Origin: Chromohalobacter moromii
GTDB taxonomy: Bacteria > Pseudomonadota > Gammaproteobacteria > Pseudomonadales > Halomonadaceae
Assembly (NCBI RefSeq): GCF_023091865.1
Contig: NZ_JAHXDI010000003.1
Span: 248,001 to 312,000 of the forward strand
Direction of reading: 5' to 3'
DNA length: 64,000 bases
Part shown: positions 27,394 through 36,040 of the stretch, in pieces
How the letters are laid out: each line of letters begins with the position of its first letter
Numbering within the stretch: the first letter of the stretch is position 1
Notes under the pieces: model-generated
The model's database searches: none
What the model saw: only the letters and a program-made list of their open reading frames with translations
Told to the model about the DNA's origin: nothing
Made by a program: the position numbers and the translations under genes

Positions 27394-28752
27394 ATGACAA
27401 GCGACTCCGCCACGTCGGAAGGGCCGCGCCCTGCCGGCAAGGCACCGGGACAAGAGTCCCTGGACCCACAGCGTACCCGCATCATGGGACGCCTCTCCTA
27501 TCTACTGGCCTGGTTTGGCGGCTGCGTGTCGATCGGCACCTTCGCCATGGGCTCGAGCATCGTCGGTACGCTCAACCTGTTGCAGGCCTCGCTGGCGATC
27601 GCCATCGGCTGCTTCGTGATCGGCGTCGCGCTGACGATCAACGGCGCCGCCGGCTACAAGTACGGCATTCCTTTCATGGTCCAGGCACGCAGCGCCTTCG
27701 GCTTTACCGGCACGCGCTTGCCGGGGCTCATCCGCGCGGTGCCGGCCATCGTCTGGTACGGATTTCAGAGCTGGATCGGCGCCGGCGCCCTGAACGCCGT
27801 CTCGTCGACCCTGCTGGGCTTCGACAATCTGGTGTTCTATTTCATCGCCTTCCAGCTCTTGCAGATCGCCCTGTCGGTGTTCGGCTTTCAGGGCATCAAG
27901 TGGCTGGAAAACATCGGCAGTGGCTTCATCCTGGCCTCGCTGGTCTACATGTTCGTCAGCGTGCTCGACAAGTACGGCGATGTGATCGGCGAACAACTGA
28001 TCGACATCGACGGCACCTGGGGACTGCCCTTCTGGGGCGCGACGATGCTGTTCCTGGGCATCTACAGCACCATGATCCTCAATGCCAGCGACTACTCCCG
28101 CGAGCTCAAGCACGGCAGCGGGCCGGGGCTTCTGACCACGCTCTACGCCATGTCGATTTTGCCCTGCACGCTGTTCATGGGCTTGATCGGGCTAATGGTC
28201 TCCGGTGCCACCGGCGTCGCCGATCCCATCGATGTCTTCGCCAATGCCGTCGACAACCCACCGCTTCTGATCACCACCCTGCTGTTCATTGCCTTCGCCC
28301 AGGTCACCACCAACGTGCTCAACAATGTGGTGCCCCCCACCTACGTGCTGATGGACGTCTTCAAGCTGAAATTCCGCAGCGCCACCGTGATCGTGGGGTT
28401 GCTGGCCTTCGCGACCTTTCCCTGGGAACTGGTCAAGGACGATTCCGCGGCCGGACTGCAGCTGTTCGTGCAGACCTATTCGGCGTTTCTGGGGCCGATC
28501 TTCGCGATCATGGCGGTGGATTATTACCTCATTCGCCGGCGCACGCTGGATCTCGACAAGCTCTATGACGCGCATGGCCCTTATCGCGGCATCAATTACG
28601 CCAATTACGCCGCCTGCATCGCCACGCTGATCGGCGCCCTGGTGGCGCTCAACGTCTCGGCGGTCTCGTGGTACGCGAGCCTGCTGCCGGCCGGCCTCGC
28701 CTATTACCTGCTGATGCGCCACTGGCCGGCCTGCCGGCGTTTCAACCAATGA
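27394..28752 (+). CDS. NCS1-family allantoin/nucleobase permease
   Basis: A 452-residue, 12-helix NCS1 symporter. The N-terminal GRLSYLLAWFGGCVSIGTF, YKYGIPFMVQARSAFG and the later GPIFAIMAVDYYLIRRR are family features. GAGGAAAG precedes the ATG at 27394. It lies downstream of the racemase gene and upstream of a second, broken NCS1 gene. Allantoin or a related purine product is the likely cargo from context. Confidence 0.85.
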   Translation: MTSDSATSEGPRPAGKAPGQESLDPQRTRIMGRLSYLLAWFGGCVSIGTFAMGSSIVGTLNLLQASLAIAIGCFVIGVALTINGAAGYKYGIPFMVQARSAFGFTGTRLPGLIRAVPAIVWYGFQSWIGAGALNAVSSTLLGFDNLVFYFIAFQLLQIALSVFGFQGIKWLENIGSGFILASLVYMFVSVLDKYGDVIGEQLIDIDGTWGLPFWGATMLFLGIYSTMILNASDYSRELKHGSGPGLLTTLYAMSILPCTLFMGLIGLMVSGATGVADPIDVFANAVDNPPLLITTLLFIAFAQVTTNVLNNVVPPTYVLMDVFKLKFRSATVIVGLLAFATFPWELVKDDSAAGLQLFVQTYSAFLGPIFAIMAVDYYLIRRRTLDLDKLYDAHGPYRGINYANYAACIATLIGALVALNVSAVSWYASLLPAGLAYYLLMRHWPACRRFNQ

Positions 28753-28800
28753 CGATCACGCTGTCCTCCACGACGATGCCTACCGACATAGAGCGCTACC

Positions 28801-30258
28801 ATGAACGATAATGACCTGCGCCTCACGGCGCCCGATGCAAGTCTCTACAACGCCGATCTGGCGCCGCTGCCCCATGGCGAACGCCGCTGGGGCGCCTTCG
28901 AGATCTTCAATGTCTGAGCCAACGATATCCAGAGCCTGTTCGGCTATACCCTGGCCGCGTCATTGTTTCTGAGCTACGGCCTCAACGGCTGGGCGGTCAT
29001 GGCCGCCATCATCCTCGCCGGCCTGGTGGTCATGGCGCTGGTCAACCTGACCGGGCGCCCCAGCGTCAAATACGGCATTCCGTTTCCGGTGGTGGTGCGC
29101 GCCAGCCTCGGCGTGCACGGCGCCAACCTGCCGGCGATGCTGCGCGCGGTGATCGGCATCTTCTGGTACGGCGTGCAAACCTACTTCGCCTCCACGGCCG
29201 TCACGCTCTTGCTGACCGCGCTGGGCGTGCCGGAGGGCGGCCAGTTCCTGGGGCTGTCGAGCGTGGCCTGGCTGGCCTTCGTGGTGGTATGGGCCTTTCA
29301 ACTGGCGATGTTCTGGGCGGGCATCGAGCGCATCAAGCACTTCCTCAACTGGGCCGGGCCGCTGGTCTACGCGGTCATGATCGTGCTGATGGGCGTGGTC
29401 TGGTGGCAAGCCGGCGCCTCGCTGCTGCCGGCCATCGGCAACATCTTCAGCGGCAACAGCGACGCCGCCGGCAGCGCCGTCGGTGCCTTTTTCACCGTTG
29501 TCGGCACCATGATCGCGTACTTCGCCGCGGTGGTGATCAACTTCGGCGACTTCGCGCGCTTCGTGAAAAGCGAGCGCGCCATGCGGCTCGGCAACTGGCT
29601 CGGGCTGCCGCTCAACGTCGCGGTATTCTCGTTCATCGCCCTGATCATCACCGCCGGGACGCTGGCCCTGTTCGGCGAGGCGCTGACCAACCCATCGGAC
29701 ATCGTCGACCGCGTCGATAGCCTACCGCTGACGATCGTCGCTGCGCTGACCTTCTTCGCCGCGACGGTGGGCATCAACCTGGTGGCCAACTTCATTCCCC
29801 CCGCCTATGACTTGTCCAACCTGTTCCCGCGCCGTATCAGCTTTCGGATCGGCGGGCTGATCACGGCGATCATCGCCTTCTTCATCGGGGCCTTGTGGGT
29901 CAGCGTGATCAGTCAGATCGGCATTCCCGGCTTCGTCAACGCCATCGGCGCCGTCATCGCCCCGTTCTACGGCATCATCGTGATCGACTACTACGTCATC
30001 CGCCGAGGCCATTTGGACGTTCAGGCGCTGTTCTCCACCGCGCCGGGCAGTGCCTATTACTATCAGAATGGCTGGAACCGCCGCGGACTGGCGGCTTTCG
30101 CCATTGGCGCACTGTTCTCGCTGGCCTCGGTGTGGATGCCGGCGCTCGCCGCGCTGGAAGGCTTCGCATGGCTACTCGGTGCCGGCCTGGGCGGGGCGTG
30201 CTACTACGCTTTGATGCGCGGGCAGGACGTGTCCACCGCACCGTCAGGTGCATCATGA
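28801..30258 (+). pseudogene. NCS1-family permease interrupted by an in-frame TGA
   Basis: From ATG 28801 the frame reads a typical NCS1 start (NADLAPLPHGERRWGAFEIFNV), then meets TGA at 28915-28917 and continues as ANDIQSLFGYTLAASLF and the rest of a 12-helix permease to 30258. NCS1 proteins carry Trp in the FNVWANDI context, so TGG to TGA at codon 39 is the simplest reading. Downstream the frame is intact (YGIPFPVVVRASLG, GIIVIDYYVIRRG), so the lesion looks recent. A restart at 28963 would lack the first helix. A sequencing error or readthrough are alternatives. Confidence 0.8.
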
Positions 30259-30301
30259 AGAGGTGCGATATCTTGAATGCCCCGCCGTCGCCGGCGGGAC
30301 A

Positions 30302-31045
30302 TCAGCCGAGCGCACCGTCGAAAATCCGCTTCAGATCCGGGGTTTCTTCGGGCGCATCGGCGATGGAGAGCGAGGCTTCGATGGCCTTGAGGTGGCGCTG
30401 CATGAAGGCGCGGGCACGCTCGCCGCTGCCGCTTTCGAGATGGCGAATCAGTTCGTCGTGGTCGTGCGACTCGCAACCGAGGTGGCCGGTGTTGCCGTAA
30501 ACCGCCAGGATCAGCGACGAGCGCGAGCATAACCGGCCGACGAATTCGCTGAGCGTGGCGTTGCCCGCCAGCTCGGCCAGACGCACATGGAAGGCCGCCG
30601 ACAGCTTGATCGCCTCGCTCTGCTTGCCGGCCTTGAGTGCCTGACGCTCGCGGCGCGCGTCGTCGCGTAGCCGCGCCACATCCGCCGCCGTGGCCCGCTG
30701 CACGACCTGTTCCATCAGCCCGCACTCGACCAGTTGCCGCGCGGCGAAGACATCGCGCGCCTCTTCGGCGGTCGGCCGCGAGACGCTCGCGCCGCGACGT
30801 GGCGTCAAGGTGACGAGATGCTCCAGGGCCAGGCGTTGCAGGATCTTGCGAATTCCGGTGCGGCTGACACCGAAGACGTCCGACAGGGCATCTTCGCGCA
30901 GACGCGCACCGGGCTGCAGGCGGTGTTCGATGATGGCGTCGCTGATCGCACGATAGATGGCGTCATGACGCTGCGCACCGTCGCCGGCCTTGCCCTCGTT
31001 GCGACGCGTTTTCTTGGCGGCATGCGCCTGACGTGACTCGCTCAT
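30302..31045 (-). CDS. GntR-family (FCD) regulator, likely of purine catabolism
   Basis: A 247-residue GntR/FadR-type regulator. Basic N-terminus, then the winged helix (LREDALSDVFGVSRTGIRKILQRL) and an FCD ligand domain with metal-type residues (AAFHVRLAELAGN; HDELIRHLESG). It is followed 50 bp downstream on the minus strand by uraH... in map order uraH lies just upstream of it. The TTGTATACAA-like sites in this cluster fit the palindromes bound by FCD-type GntR proteins, so it is the best candidate for their regulator. Confidence 0.82.
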   Translation of the reverse strand: MSESRQAHAAKKTRRNEGKAGDGAQRHDAIYRAISDAIIEHRLQPGARLREDALSDVFGVSRTGIRKILQRLALEHLVTLTPRRGASVSRPTAEEARDVFAARQLVECGLMEQVVQRATAADVARLRDDARRERQALKAGKQSEAIKLSAAFHVRLAELAGNATLSEFVGRLCSRSSLILAVYGNTGHLGCESHDHDELIRHLESGSGERARAFMQRHLKAIEASLSIADAPEETPDLKRIFDGALG

Positions 31046-31095
31046 TCACGGCTCCCGAATGCGTTTGCGCTGATCATCGCATTGCCCGCCCGGCA

Positions 31096-31452
31096 TCAGC
31101 TACCGCGGTAGGTGGAATAACCGAAGGGGGACAGCAAAAGCGGGACATGGTAGTGGGCGCCCGCATCGTCGATGCCGAAGCGCAGCGGAATCCGCGCCAG
31201 AAAGCGCGGCCCCGTCGGCGCAACCTCGTCTTGGCGGTCGAGATACTCGCCGGCCTCGAACAGCAGCTCGTACTCGCCCACCCGGAAGGCTTCGCCCTCC
31301 AGCAGCGGGCCATCGCAACGACCATCCTCGTTGGTCACGAACTCGCCCAGCGCCTGACGGGTGTCGCCATCGAGCCGATACAGCGACAGGCGCATGCCGC
31401 GTGCGGGGCAGCCCCGAGCGGTGTCCAGAACGTGCGTGGTGAGATAGCCCAT
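31096..31452 (-). CDS. uraH: Cytoplasmic 5-hydroxyisourate hydrolase
   Basis: A 118-residue transthyretin-like HIU hydrolase without a signal peptide. It has the family start LTTHVLDTARGCPA, the HYHVPLLLSPFGYSTY motif and the terminal YRGS. It works between uricase and UraD. The start at 31452 is set by AAGGAGT; a longer frame to 31557 runs through the operator. Divergent from uraD across 122 bp with a perfect TTGTATACAA site. Confidence 0.93.
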   Translation of the reverse strand: MGYLTTHVLDTARGCPARGMRLSLYRLDGDTRQALGEFVTNEDGRCDGPLLEGEAFRVGEYELLFEAGEYLDRQDEVAPTGPRFLARIPLRFGIDDAGAHYHVPLLLSPFGYSTYRGS

Positions 31453-31531
31453 GGTCACTCCTTGCGATCGTCGGCGGGCATCGAGCGGCGGCCCGGGATG
31501 GACGCCCGTGGCGCCACCGCTTACCCTGATT

Positions 31532-31541
31532 TTGTATACAA
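31532..31541. promoter_or_regulatory. Perfect TTGTATACAA operator between uraH and uraD
   Basis: Ten-base perfect palindrome 34 bp before the uraD ATG and 80 bp before uraH. It is the best copy of the motif also seen at 26232, 26381 and 26402. Probably bound by the GntR regulator at 30302-31045. Confidence 0.6.
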
Positions 31542-31574
31542 CAATCCCGAACAACATAGCATCAGGAGACGCGC

Positions 31575-32099
31575 ATGCGCCATGCCCTGCTCTCGCCGCG
31601 CCCCACGCAACTCGACCGCGAGGCCTTCGTGGCCGCGTATGGCGACATCTACGAACACTCTCCGTGGATCGCCGAAGCGGTATGGGACGCCGGCATCGAT
31701 ACCCACCATGACAGCTCCGCGGGTCTCGCCGAGGCGATGGCCGCCGTGCTCGACGCCGCCTCCGCCGAGCGCCAGCTCACGGTCATCCGCGCGCACCCCG
31801 ACCTGGCCGGCAAGGTCGCGCTGGATGGCGGGCTCACCCAGGCCTCGAGCCAGGAACAGGCCGGTGCCGGGCTCGATCAGTGTACCCCGGACGAGCTGGC
31901 CCGCTTCGAGCGCCTGAACGCCGCCTACCAGGCACGCTTCGGCTTTCCCTTCGTGATGGCGGTCAAGGGCTACCACCGTCACGAGATTCTCGATGCCTTC
32001 GAACTCCGCATCGCGCATGGGCCCGACGAGGAACGCCGCACCGCCATCGCGCAGATCCATCGCATCGCGCGACTACGCCTGGACGCCCATGCCACCTGA
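31575..32099 (+). CDS. uraD: OHCU decarboxylase
   Basis: A 174-residue UraD, converting OHCU to S-allantoin stereospecifically. Conserved are the catalytic-His region YEHSPWIAEAVW, IRAHPDLAGK, the SSQEQAGAGL stretch and FGFPFVMAVKGYHRHEIL. AGGAGACGCGC precedes the ATG. With uraH and puuE it makes the HIU to allantoate part of urate breakdown. Confidence 0.94.
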   Translation: MRHALLSPRPTQLDREAFVAAYGDIYEHSPWIAEAVWDAGIDTHHDSSAGLAEAMAAVLDAASAERQLTVIRAHPDLAGKVALDGGLTQASSQEQAGAGLDQCTPDELARFERLNAAYQARFGFPFVMAVKGYHRHEILDAFELRIAHGPDEERRTAIAQIHRIARLRLDAHAT

Positions 32100-32161
32100 A
32101 GACCGTCCTGCATTGGAATGAGCGGCGGTGTGCGTCTTTGGTGGGCTGGCGAGGCAGCGGA

Positions 32162-32186
32162 ATTCATGGAAGAATTTTCCATGAAT
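32162..32186. promoter_or_regulatory. IclR/AllR-type operator
   Basis: Perfect 10-bp inverted repeat ATTCATGGAA (32162-32171) and TTCCATGAAT (32177-32186), 5-base spacer. Its core TGGAA-N5-TTCCA is the known IclR/AllR-family pattern. It sits 22 bp before the GTG start of the IclR gene, so autoregulation is likely. Confidence 0.7.
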
Positions 32187-32208
32187 GCTTCGTGAGAGAG
32201 AGCCAGGC

Positions 32209-33039
32209 GTGACGGAAAGCAAACGCAAGACGGTCGGACGCCCCGCCGGCAACGGCAAGGCCGCCAGCGGCCACAGCCAATCGCTGGTGCGGGGCCTGAA
32301 TATCCTCGAAGGGCTCGCTGCCGCTCCCGGTGGGCTGGCCCTGTCCGATATCGCCCAGATCGTGGGTCTGGCCCCGTCGACCACGCACCGCTTGCTGCAG
32401 GCGCTCCACCAGCAGGGCTTCATCGCCCAGGACGCGGAGATGGGCGTGTGGCACATCGATGCCAAGACATTCCGCGTGGGCAACGCCTTCCTAGAGGCAC
32501 GCGATTTCGTCGCCACCGCCCGCCCCTTCCTGCATCAATTGACGGCAGAGACCGAGGAAACCGCCAACCTGGGCATCCGGGATCAGGGCATGGCCGTGTT
32601 TCTCGCCCAGAGCGAGTCGCCGCAGATGATGCGCATGATCACGCGGCTGGGTTCGCGCGCCCCGCTGCACGCCTCGGGCGTCGGCAAGGCCCTGCTCGCC
32701 TGGCTGCCGCGCGACGAGGTCGAGCGCATCCTCCACACGCGCGGCCTCGACAAGGTGACGCCCAATACCCTCGACACCCCGTCCCGCCTGCGCGACGCCC
32801 TCGGCGAGATCCGCCGCCAGGGCTATGCCTGCGACCGCGAGGAACACGCCATCGGCCTCAACTGCGTTGCAGCGACGCTGCACGACGAGAACGGCCTGCC
32901 GCTCGCCGCCATCTCGGTGTCCGGGCCCGCCGCACGCATACCCGAAGCGCGCCTCGCCGAACTCGGCGGTCTGGTGAGCCGCGCCGCCCGCGAGATCACG
33001 GTACGCCTGGGCGGGCGGCTGCCCAGCGATGCCGACTGA
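32209..33039 (+). CDS. IclR-family regulator
   Basis: A 276-residue IclR-type regulator. Winged helix in ILEGLAAAPGGLALSDIAQ and LAPSTTHRLLQALHQQGF; C-terminal effector domain with GVGKALLAWLP and GYACDREEHAIGLNCVAA. The GTG at 32209 is chosen because the in-frame ATG at 32185 lies inside the palindromic operator and lacks a ribosome site. IclR proteins such as AllR often govern allantoin or glyoxylate genes, which fits the neighbouring purine cluster, though the betaine-type genes downstream are alternatives. Confidence 0.83.
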   Translation: MTESKRKTVGRPAGNGKAASGHSQSLVRGLNILEGLAAAPGGLALSDIAQIVGLAPSTTHRLLQALHQQGFIAQDAEMGVWHIDAKTFRVGNAFLEARDFVATARPFLHQLTAETEETANLGIRDQGMAVFLAQSESPQMMRMITRLGSRAPLHASGVGKALLAWLPRDEVERILHTRGLDKVTPNTLDTPSRLRDALGEIRRQGYACDREEHAIGLNCVAATLHDENGLPLAAISVSGPAARIPEARLAELGGLVSRAAREITVRLGGRLPSDAD

Positions 33040-33117
33040 CGCCGCCCCGTCGCCGGCCACGGGAACGCGCATGCTGTACAATGCCCCTTCGGCACACCAA
33101 CTGCGGGAATCGAGACC

Positions 33118-33720
33118 ATTAGCAAGCAGCGCCAGCGTATCGAGCCCGAAACACGCAAGCGAACCATCATCGAGGCAACGCTCAAGTGCGTGACGCGTTA
33201 CGGCCATGCCGGCACGACGATGACGCGCGTCGCACGTGAGGCCGGCGCCTCCATAGGCTTGGTGAGTCACTACTTTCAATCCAAGGAATCGCTCATGCTG
33301 GCGGCCTACCAGGAGCTCACCGAGCAACTGCGCCGGGAGAGCGACCAGCGCGATGCCGCATTGGAGTGCTCCGCACGTGAGCGGCTGACGCTCATGATTC
33401 GTTCAGCCTTCAAGAGCGAGATATTCAACCGACAGGTACTGGCGTCCTGGGTAGGTTTCTGGAGTGCCGCTGTGGCAACGCCAAGTCTGGCGAGTCTCAA
33501 CCGGAAGCTTTACGAAGAGTATCGGGAGGAGATGCAGTCACTCGTCGAAGCCATTGCCATCGAAGAAGGACGTGTTATCGATGCGAAGGGCATTGCTCGA
33601 ATTCTGACAGCACTGGTAGACGGCTATTGGTTGGAGTGGGCACTTGATCCCGAGGCTTTCGCTGTTGACGAGGCGCTGCAGGATTCCTTGGAAATCGCGG
33701 AGCGCCTGCTTCGAGATTAA
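33118..33720 (+). CDS. TetR-family (BetI-like) regulator with no canonical start
   Basis: A TetR regulator whose first HTH helix (RKRTIIEATLKCVTRYGHAG) lies upstream of the first GTG (33190), so that GTG cannot be the natural start. The frame stays open back to the stop of the iclR gene at 33037 but holds no ATG, GTG or TTG. ATT at 33118, nine bases after GGGA, is the best available start and is listed with reserve. The HTH ends GLVSHYFQSKESLMLAAY, recalling BetI. The adjacent binding protein, alcohol dehydrogenase and aldehyde dehydrogenase genes suggest quaternary-amine control. Confidence 0.65.
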   Translation: MSKQRQRIEPETRKRTIIEATLKCVTRYGHAGTTMTRVAREAGASIGLVSHYFQSKESLMLAAYQELTEQLRRESDQRDAALECSARERLTLMIRSAFKSEIFNRQVLASWVGFWSAAVATPSLASLNRKLYEEYREEMQSLVEAIAIEEGRVIDAKGIARILTALVDGYWLEWALDPEAFAVDEALQDSLEIAERLLRD

Positions 33721-33728
33721 GCCATCAT

Positions 33729-34667
33729 TTAGCGAAAGCTCACTTCATAAGCTTGCTGAGCGGACTCTCCATCACGTGTTGTTACCCCTTTGAGGAATTC
33801 CGCCACGCGCTTGGGATGATCCGCGAGCCAATCGTGCGCGACATCCGTCTTGGACCGCTCCTCAAGGCTATAAGCGCTGATGAACTGGCTCTGCTCATCG
33901 GCGGTCAACGTGAACTGCTCCAACAACTGCATGATGTTGGCGTTTTCTTCGGCATACCCCGTACGCACGATCGTGCGTACTTCGCTACGCCCCTGATTCT
34001 CACCGTAGACTTCTTCGGGGTCGTCCAGGATATGCATGTCGTACTTGATCGCCATCCAGTGCGGCGTCCAGCCGTAGAAAGCGATCCACTGCTTATCGTT
34101 ATAGGCCGCATCGACCTCGGACAGCATGCCGGGAGTCGATGAGTCGAGAATCTCCCAGTCCTTGAGGCCATAGGTATCGGCGTCCGCCGCCTCGTGAACC
34201 ATGATGCTCGCCTGGGCGCCACTCTCGATCGAATAGTATTCCGCACCGAAGCGTGCGCGATTTTCCGGTAGGTCCAACTGCTCGGCACTGGTCACGCCGG
34301 CGTCATGAACGTATCCCGGCACCGCGAACCCCATTCGCGCGCCCGCAACGTTGTTGACGACATCGACGATGGCACCGGCTTCCATGGCCGCGTCGTAACT
34401 CTCCTTCTGGGCCGGCATCCACCCCGCCAGCATGATGTCACTGTCGCCCGTTTCCATCGTCTTGTAACCGACGGTGGCGCCCATTTCGATCTGCTGCGAG
34501 TCATAGCCCAACGTCTCCAGCAGTTGCGCCAGTATTTCCGTCTTGACCGTCACGCCGGGCCAAGGCGGCACCACCATGCGGATCGGTGTCGATTGCGCCT
34601 GGGCCAACATGGGCAGGCTCAAGCCCAGTACCGCCGTGCCAAGTATCTTGGTGATTGTTGTCATCAT
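33729..34667 (-). CDS. Glycine-betaine-type ABC transporter substrate-binding protein
   Basis: A 312-residue periplasmic binding protein of the OpuAC family. Signal peptide ends LPMLAQAQ; then RMVVPPWPGVTVKTE, a GYKTMETGDSDIMLAGWMPA stretch and several Trp/Tyr residues of the aromatic cage type (WIAFYGWTPHWMA). No permease or ATPase gene is nearby, so it either serves a remote transporter or is an orphan. Convergent with the TetR gene, 8 bp apart. Betaine, choline or a related amine is likely; the exact ligand is unknown. Confidence 0.82.
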   Translation of the reverse strand: MMTTITKILGTAVLGLSLPMLAQAQSTPIRMVVPPWPGVTVKTEILAQLLETLGYDSQQIEMGATVGYKTMETGDSDIMLAGWMPAQKESYDAAMEAGAIVDVVNNVAGARMGFAVPGYVHDAGVTSAEQLDLPENRARFGAEYYSIESGAQASIMVHEAADADTYGLKDWEILDSSTPGMLSEVDAAYNDKQWIAFYGWTPHWMAIKYDMHILDDPEEVYGENQGRSEVRTIVRTGYAEENANIMQLLEQFTLTADEQSQFISAYSLEERSKTDVAHDWLADHPKRVAEFLKGVTTRDGESAQQAYEVSFR

Positions 34668-34703
34668 GGTTCCTCTCGGTCTTGGTTGATAACTCCATGC
34701 CGC

Positions 34704-35885
34704 TCAACGTGCGGCATCAATGGCTTCGTGAATCAGTGCCGCCAAGGTCTCGCGTGGGCAGTGCACCGGATTGGTCGCGTAAGCGGGATCGCCTTCGACG
34801 GCGGCCAGAATGTCGTCGACGATCTCGTGCGGCACCCCGAGCGCGGACAACCCCTTGGGAATGTCCAGCCGATCCAGCAGCGAGCAGATGGCCGCATGAA
34901 AGGTCTCGAACCGATCATCGTCGAGCTGCATGGCATGAGCGATCGACGGTAGCTTGGGTTCGAGGGCGGAACGGTTGAAACGCATGATGGCGGGCAACAG
35001 GATGGCGTTGGTCATGCCATGATGCGTATGGCACGCGGCACCGACCATGTGACTGATGGCATGCACCAGCCCCAACCCCTTGAGAAAGCCCACTCCGGCC
35101 AGGAACGATCCCGTCAGCATGTTGCTGCGCGCGTCCAGGTTCGCGCCGTTCTCGACGCTTTCCTCGATATTGCCCCAGATCAGCGCCAGCCCTTGAAGTG
35201 CCGCGCCATCACACAGCGGATGGAACATCGGCACGAGGTAGGACTCCAGCGCATGGGTCAGGGCATCCAGTCCCGTCCACGCCGTCAGGCTGGCTGGCAG
35301 CCCCAGCGTGAAATTGGGATCGAGAATGATCTTTTCCGGGCGTGCCTGGGGATGGTGCACGCACTCTTTGGTACCGCGTCCGGTATCGATGAGCATGGCG
35401 GTGCTATCTCCCTCGGCGCCCGTACCCGCCGTGGTCGGCACGGTGATCAACGGCGGGAAGTCATCGCGCGTCAGATCCGTCGGCGTTGCGCCGTTGTAAT
35501 CGAAGTCCCACAGCGAATAGCGATTCTGCCTGGCAATCAATGCCGCGCCCTTGGCGCCGTCCATGGCACTTCCGCCCCCGATGGCGATGACAGCGTCGGC
35601 ATCATGATCGCGATAGCTTTGTGCCGCCGCGTACGCATCGGCGTCCGAGGGATTGGCCTGCACGGCGTCGAACTGGGCACAGACGATGTCCGCCTTCGCC
35701 AGTTGGGCTTTCAGGTCTGCCAGATGGTCGAGCTTCGCGAATCCCGGATCGGTCACGATCAAGGGCCGCTTTATCCCGCGCCGCGTGAAGAAGTCGTTCA
35801 AGGTAGCGACCGCGCCCGGCCCCGATTCAACGCAGTAAGAAAGCTCCCATGCGACCGGATCGCGTGAAGAATAAGCGGCGCACAT
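34704..35885 (-). CDS. Iron-containing (type III) alcohol dehydrogenase, GbsB-like
   Basis: A 393-residue group III alcohol dehydrogenase. NAD-binding GGGSAMDGAKGAAL, the signature TGLDALTHALESY, and the metal-ligand run LVHAISHMVGAACHTHHG. The start at 35885 has GGAGC six bases upstream, whereas the longer frame to 36017 would cross the palindromic operator. Divergent from an aldehyde dehydrogenase gene; in Bacillus an equivalent pair (GbsB/GbsA) oxidises choline to glycine betaine. Other amino alcohols are possible. Confidence 0.82.
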   Translation of the reverse strand: MCAAYSSRDPVAWELSYCVESGPGAVATLNDFFTRRGIKRPLIVTDPGFAKLDHLADLKAQLAKADIVCAQFDAVQANPSDADAYAAAQSYRDHDADAVIAIGGGSAMDGAKGAALIARQNRYSLWDFDYNGATPTDLTRDDFPPLITVPTTAGTGAEGDSTAMLIDTGRGTKECVHHPQARPEKIILDPNFTLGLPASLTAWTGLDALTHALESYLVPMFHPLCDGAALQGLALIWGNIEESVENGANLDARSNMLTGSFLAGVGFLKGLGLVHAISHMVGAACHTHHGMTNAILLPAIMRFNRSALEPKLPSIAHAMQLDDDRFETFHAAICSLLDRLDIPKGLSALGVPHEIVDDILAAVEGDPAYATNPVHCPRETLAALIHEAIDAAR

Positions 35886-35982
35886 AAAACGCTCCATTCG
35901 AAAGAAGAGTGATGGCCCTGAGGCCTTGCCGCGGCGGTAAAGCGATGCCCGAGTGGCAAAAGGCGAGCCGATGCTTTTATAC

Positions 35983-36016
35983 TGGCCACTATTGAAATAG
36001 TTTTCAATAGTGGCCA
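35983..36016. promoter_or_regulatory. 34-bp palindromic operator between the two dehydrogenase genes
   Basis: Perfect 15-bp arms TGGCCACTATTGAAA (35983-35997) and TTTCAATAGTGGCCA (36002-36016) with a 4-base spacer. Only 24 bp separates it from the aldehyde dehydrogenase start. The ATTGAA/TTCAAT core recalls BetI-type sites, so the TetR protein at 33118-33720 is a candidate. Confidence 0.7.
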
Positions 36017-36040
36017 TGCGACGGTATCGAAGGAGCCCTC

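Noticed and set aside
32185-33039. ATG 32185 as the start of the IclR gene
   Set aside because: It falls inside the perfect palindromic operator and has no ribosome site; GTG 32209 fits better.
33190-33720. GTG 33190 as the start of the TetR gene
   Set aside because: It would remove the first helix of the DNA-binding domain, which is clearly encoded upstream in the same frame.
34704-36017. Start at 36017 for the iron alcohol dehydrogenase
   Set aside because: The added 44 residues cross the 34-bp palindrome and promoter region; ATG 35885 has GGAGC at good spacing.
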